Positions 60,636 to 64,000 of a DNA stretch of 64,000 nt are shown one piece after another. The notes beneath the pieces were generated by a model that was not told the origin of the DNA, did not search any database, and saw nothing but the letters and a program-made list of their open reading frames with translations. Within the stretch, counting starts at the first letter, position 1. Each line of letters starts with the position of its first letter. The stretch lies in the NCBI RefSeq assembly GCF_040050925.1, contig NZ_CP157390.1, positions 744,001-808,000 of the forward strand, read 5' to 3'. This DNA comes from Leifsonia sp. NPDC080035. Its GTDB lineage: Bacteria > Actinomycetota > Actinomycetes > Actinomycetales > Microbacteriaceae. Position numbers and translations under genes: made by a program.

Positions 60636-60895
60636 CCTACCTGGTGGAGGTCGCCCCCGCGGCGGCCCGGGAACTGCGCAAGCTCGACCCTCGAGCGCGC
60701 CGGCGCATCCAAGCCGCCGTCGAACTCCTGGCGGAGACGCCACGGCCCCCGGCTGCGAAGCAGCTGGTCAATAGTGGTGGGGCGTGGCGCGTGCGGGTCG
60801 GCGACTATCGCATCGTCTATGACATCGAAGACGACAGGCTGGTCATCCTCGTGCTCCGAGTCGGCCACCGGCGTGAGGTGTATCGAACCCGCTGA
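60632..60895 (+). CDS. Type II toxin, RelE/ParE family
   Basis: An 87-residue RelE-like ribosome-dependent mRNA interferase or ParE-type toxin. Features are VEVAPAAARELRKLDPRARRR, the central GGAWRVRVGDYRIVYDI strand with the usual RelE arginines, and the end RVGHRREVYR. The GTG start overlaps the antitoxin. It converges with hpt, ending 14 bp from its stop. Confidence 0.9.
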   Translation: MTYLVEVAPAAARELRKLDPRARRRIQAAVELLAETPRPPAAKQLVNSGGAWRVRVGDYRIVYDIEDDRLVILVLRVGHRREVYRTR

Positions 60896-60909
60896 ACGGG
60901 CGGCCGGGG

Positions 60910-61461
60910 CTAGCTGTAGACGGCGGGTGCCAGGACGCCGACCCCGCGGAGGTTGCGGTAGCGCTCGGCGTAGTCGAGGCCGTAACCGACCACGAAGCTG
61001 TTCGGGATCTCGAAGCCGACGTACCTGACGTCGATCTCAACGCGGGCAGCGTCCGGCTTCCGCAGCAGCGTGAAGATCTCGATCGACTCAGGTCCGCGAC
61101 TGCGGAGGTTCGACAGCAGCCAGGAGAGCGTCAGGCCCGAGTCGATGATGTCCTCGACGATGAGAACGGTCTTGCCGCTGAGGTCGGTGTCGAGGTCCTT
61201 GAGGATGCGGACGACGCCGCTGGACTCCGTGCCGCTGCCGTAGGAGCTGACGGCCATCCAGTCCATCGTGACCGGTATGCCGAGCTCGCGGGACAGGTCG
61301 GCCATCACCATGACCGCGCCCTTCAGCACGCCGACGAGCAGGACGTCCTTGCCTGCGTAGTCGCGTTCGATCTCACGGGAGAGCTCGGCGATGCGGGAGC
61401 GGATCTGCTCCTCGGTGATCAGAATCTCGGTCAGGTCGTCGTGAACGTCCGTGAGTTCCAT
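60910..61461 (-). CDS. hpt: Hypoxanthine phosphoribosyltransferase
   Basis: A 183-residue purine salvage enzyme with the PRPP-binding motif VEDIIDSG (102-109), the VGVLKGAVMVMADL strand and VVGYGLDYAERYRNL at the end. The ATG beginning MELTDVHDDL is chosen; longer readings run into tilS. It normally lies between tilS and ftsH, but here the toxin-antitoxin pair and an NTF2-like gene separate it from ftsH. Confidence 0.95.
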   Translation of the reverse strand: MELTDVHDDLTEILITEEQIRSRIAELSREIERDYAGKDVLLVGVLKGAVMVMADLSRELGIPVTMDWMAVSSYGSGTESSGVVRILKDLDTDLSGKTVLIVEDIIDSGLTLSWLLSNLRSRGPESIEIFTLLRKPDAARVEIDVRYVGFEIPNSFVVGYGLDYAERYRNLRGVGVLAPAVYS

Positions 61462-61477
61462 GGGGGAGGCGCTGTCC

Positions 61478-62557
61478 TTAGGTGTTGGGGTGAAACGTGA
61501 GCAGCCCGTTCTGCCTGACCACTCTAACGCCTGGGAGGCTGAGCGGTCCCTGGCCGTGCCAGCCGGTGATGAGCTCCGCGACGGCGAGCGTGTGCGCCCG
61601 CGAGAGCGAGACCCCGAACTCCGCGGAGACGACCAGCCGGATGATCCGCTGGCGGAGCGCGGGAGGATCGGCGGCGAGACCGCGGACGTCGAGCGCGACC
61701 GCGCCATCCTCGGTCTGACTGACCAGTTCCAGCGCCCACTCCAGCGCGAGTCCGTCGAGCGCGTCGTCGTCCTCGCGCAGCTGCTCGGCGGTGCGGGCGA
61801 GCGCCTCTGCGACGCCGGGCCCGAGCTCGCGCTCGAGGACGGGGAGGACCTCGTGGCGCACCCGCACGCGCGTATAAGAGGGATCGTCGTTGTGCGGGTC
61901 GTCCCACGGCTGGAGGCCGCTGTCGGCGCAGAAGGCGCGTGTCGTGGAGCGGCGGAGGCACAGGAACGGCCGGAGCAGCCGACCGGTGTCGGGGCGCATC
62001 CCCTGCAGGCTCGACGGGCCGGAGCCCCTGGCGAGACCGAGCAGCACCGTCTCGGCCTGGTCGTCGAGGGTGTGCGCGAGCAGGATGCGCTCGGCACCGG
62101 TCGCGCGCAGCACGTCGTCGAACGCGGCGTGACGCGCGGCGCGCGCCGCCGCCTCCGGACCGCCCGCGGAGGGATCCACCGTCACGTACTCCAGGAACAC
62201 GGGGTCCAGACCGAGCGCGTGCGCCTTCGCCGCGGCGTCCTCGGCCACGGCGGCCGAGCCCTCCTGCAGGCCGTGGTTCACGACGACGGCGCCCGCCCGG
62301 TATCCGGCGCGCGGCGCCTCGAACGCGGTCGCCGCGGCCAGCGCGAGCGAGTCCGCTCCCCCGCTCAGCCCGACCATCACGAGTGCGTTCGCGGAGAGCG
62401 GGCGGGGGCGCGCTGGACCGTGGTCGTCATGCGGGTCGGGCTCCGGCAGCGCCGCCGCCTCGGCGAGCGCGGTGCGGACCGCGCGCCGTGCGTCGGCGAT
62501 CGGCGGGGTGAGCCGGGGGCGCCTGGCCTCCGGCTCCGGGGACGCGTCGAGGTGCAT
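61478..62557 (-). CDS. tilS: tRNA(Ile)-lysidine synthase
   Basis: A 359-residue enzyme that modifies C34 of tRNA-Ile(CAU). The PP-loop motif is SGGADS (65-70), followed by HTLDDQAETVLLGLARGSG and a C-terminal substrate domain. It starts with an Arg/Pro-rich lead. It is upstream of hpt by 16 bp on the same strand. Confidence 0.93.
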   Translation of the reverse strand: MHLDASPEPEARRPRLTPPIADARRAVRTALAEAAALPEPDPHDDHGPARPRPLSANALVMVGLSGGADSLALAAATAFEAPRAGYRAGAVVVNHGLQEGSAAVAEDAAAKAHALGLDPVFLEYVTVDPSAGGPEAAARAARHAAFDDVLRATGAERILLAHTLDDQAETVLLGLARGSGPSSLQGMRPDTGRLLRPFLCLRRSTTRAFCADSGLQPWDDPHNDDPSYTRVRVRHEVLPVLERELGPGVAEALARTAEQLREDDDALDGLALEWALELVSQTEDGAVALDVRGLAADPPALRQRIIRLVVSAEFGVSLSRAHTLAVAELITGWHGQGPLSLPGVRVVRQNGLLTFHPNT

Positions 62558-62606
62558 CCAGTAACGTTAGTGCAGGACTTTTCCCGCACGTTTAAGGAGC
62601 AACGGC

Positions 62607-63098
62607 ATGGCCGCATACGACGTCGTCATCGAGATCCCGAAGGGGAGCCGCAACAAGTACGAGGTGGACCACGAGACCGGCCGCGTGTACCTCGACCGTG
62701 TGCTGTTCACCGCCTTCGTGTACCCGACCGACTACGGCTACTTCGAGAACACCCTCGGCCTCGACGGCGACCCGGTGGACGCGCTTGTGCTGCTCGAGTA
62801 CCCGGTGTTCCCGGGTGTCGGCGTCAAGGTCCGCCCGGTCGGCGTGCTGAACATGTCCGACGAGGCCGGCAGCGACGCGAAGATCATCGCGGTGCCGCAC
62901 AAGGACCCGCGCTGGCAGCACATCCAGGACGTGAACGACATCCCGGAGCAGACCCGCAAGGAGATCGAGCACTTCTTCGCCCGCTACAAGGACCTGGAGC
63001 CGGGCAAGTTCGTCAACATCGAGGGCTGGGGCGACGCGGCGGAGGCCGAGCAGATCGTCGAAGCGGGCTTCGAGAAGCTCAAGGCCGAGGGCCACTGA
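62607..63098 (+). CDS. ppa: Inorganic pyrophosphatase
   Basis: A 163-residue family I soluble pyrophosphatase. It has IPKGSRNKYEVD, YPTDYGYFENT and the metal-binding DGDPVD (53-58), followed by KDPRW. The ATG follows AAGGAGC. It is a single gene with a strong terminator. Confidence 0.96.
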   Translation: MAAYDVVIEIPKGSRNKYEVDHETGRVYLDRVLFTAFVYPTDYGYFENTLGLDGDPVDALVLLEYPVFPGVGVKVRPVGVLNMSDEAGSDAKIIAVPHKDPRWQHIQDVNDIPEQTRKEIEHFFARYKDLEPGKFVNIEGWGDAAEAEQIVEAGFEKLKAEGH

Positions 63099-63114
63099 CC
63101 TCGCTCCGAACGCC

Positions 63115-63153
63115 GAAGGGCCGGCGCATCCCGAGTGGATGCGCCGGCCCTTC
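63115..63153. terminator. Hairpin terminator shared by ppa and the surface protein gene
   Basis: Seventeen-bp perfect arms (63115-63131 and 63137-63153) with loop CGAGT lie between two convergent genes. It ends with TTTCGG on the plus side. It can serve both strands. Confidence 0.8.
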
Positions 63154-63186
63154 CGTTTCGGCGGTCGCCGGCGCGGCCGCCGTCGT

Positions 63187-64000
63187 TCAGCCGCGGCGGG
63201 TGCGGACCGCGCGCCGGCGGCCGATCGCCACGCTCACGCCGCCGGCGACCACCAGCGCGGCCACGAGCCCGAGCAGCGGGGCCGGGTCCGATCCGGTGTC
63301 GGCGAGCATGTGCGTCCCGCCGTCGACGACGGCCGGGGCCACGACGACGTGCAGGGTCGCGTTGAAGATGCTGACGTCGCCCATGGTGGCGCACCGCGTT
63401 CCGGCGAGCTGCGGTCCGTAGCCGAAGGCGATGATGACGCGCGGGCCGGCGGGCACGGAGAGGGTCGTCGACCAGCTTCCGTTGGCTCCCACGACGGTCC
63501 GACCGTCGAACGCCGGCGCGGTGGCGGGGTCGCCGCCCACCTGCTCCCCGAAGAGCGTGTTGAGGTAGTCGACCGCGGTGTCCGGGTCCGCGCTGTAGAC
63601 CTGGACGCCCGAGCCCGGCACGCCGGTGCCCGCGACCGGTACGAGGAGGTTCCCCGGGTGCGCGGGATCGGCGGCCGCGGCGACCTGGGCGCCGTACCGG
63701 ACGATCCACTCGGACGGGCTCTGGGGCTCGTCCCCCGGCGAGCCGGCGTCGTCGGTCGGGTCGGGCTCGACGGGCGACGTGATGCTCGGGCCGGAGACGC
63801 AGCCCTGCGGGCCGACCACCGTGAGGTCGGCGATGACGGCCGGGTCGGACTCGTGGGTGCTCGGGCCGCCGTCCTCAGCGTAGGACTGGGCTACGACATT
63901 CAGCGTCCAGAGGGCGGGCGAGAGGGACACGCGAGCGCTCCACGTTCCGTCGTCACCCGCGAGAGCGGCGCCCCAGGCGTAGTCGTCGTCACTGGGCCCC
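63187..64000 (-). CDS. LAXTG-anchored surface protein, 3' part
   Basis: The last 271 codons of a gene that continues past the right edge. The extracellular part holds beta-rich segments (WSARVSLSPALWTLNVVAQS and SWSTTLSVPAGPRVIIAFGY) joined by a Pro/Asp/Ser linker. The C-terminus has a sortase E-type LADTG motif, a hydrophobic stretch and an Arg-rich end. It is therefore likely fixed to the cell wall. The function is unknown. Confidence 0.75.
   Translation of the reverse strand, partial: GPSDDDYAWGAALAGDDGTWSARVSLSPALWTLNVVAQSYAEDGGPSTHESDPAVIADLTVVGPQGCVSGPSITSPVEPDPTDDAGSPGDEPQSPSEWIVRYGAQVAAAADPAHPGNLLVPVAGTGVPGSGVQVYSADPDTAVDYLNTLFGEQVGGDPATAPAFDGRTVVGANGSWSTTLSVPAGPRVIIAFGYGPQLAGTRCATMGDVSIFNATLHVVVAPAVVDGGTHMLADTGSDPAPLLGLVAALVVAGGVSVAIGRRRAVRTRRG

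Noticed and set aside
63115..63153. A dispersed palindromic (REP-like) element
   Set aside because: It occurs once in the window and lies between two convergent stops, so a shared terminator explains it.

Overview
The window is high-GC actinobacterial DNA, most likely from a Microbacteriaceae member close to Leifsonia. This rests on the tilS-hpt / ftsH-folE-folP-folB-folK-DUF3180-PH-PH-DUF2520-panC-lysS gene order, frequent GTG/TTG starts with 4-nt overlaps, Tat and LAXTG sorting signals, and an actinobacterial clpC/radA context. No database search was possible; all calls come from reading the sequence.

Region 1 (1-20.5 kb) is a carbohydrate-import and fructan-type catabolic region, nearly all on the minus strand. 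It has three ABC sugar importers, each with a lipoprotein solute-binding protein and two permeases but no ATPase. It also has three LacI-family regulators, clear palindromic operators and local enzymes. Operon A (0-4.8 kb) ends in a GH130 beta-mannoside enzyme. Operon B (5-15 kb) links an importer to a LacI regulator, a GH32-like fructosidase candidate, a PfkB fructokinase and two tandem GH91 enzymes (inulin fructotransferase / difructose-anhydride hydrolase family). Operon C (15.1-20.5 kb) has a second GH32-like enzyme and a divergent LacI gene with two operators 21 bp apart. Together the genes suggest import of difructose anhydrides or fructo-oligosaccharides, GH91 opening or forming the anhydride, GH32-like cleavage to fructose and PfkB phosphorylation. 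A free-standing Tat signal peptide ORF lies just upstream of the GH91 pair. An out-of-frame FnIII-Ig-Ig fragment lies just downstream, which suggests an exported modular ancestor that has been split.

Region 2 (20.7-32.9 kb) is a genomic island in a tRNA-Ser(CGA) gene. The intact tRNA is at its right end, and a 26-bp copy of the tRNA 3' end plus a second terminator is at its left end. It carries aldo-keto reductases, MDR and SDR oxidoreductases, a CMD protein, an MFS exporter, two XRE/MmyB-type regulators and several broken genes (DUF2255, cupin, AAA ATPase). No integrase was found.

Region 3 (33-64 kb) looks like core genome: an SGNH hydrolase, radA, a short GNAT N-acetylglutamate synthase, a surface-glycan glycosyltransferase cluster, clpC, a DUF2975/XRE pair, pirin, cardiolipin synthase, a CtaG-like protein with no canonical start codon, and lysS. 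The pantothenate and folate genes, ftsH, a RelBE/Phd-type toxin-antitoxin pair set between hpt and ftsH, tilS, ppa and a truncated LAXTG surface protein follow.
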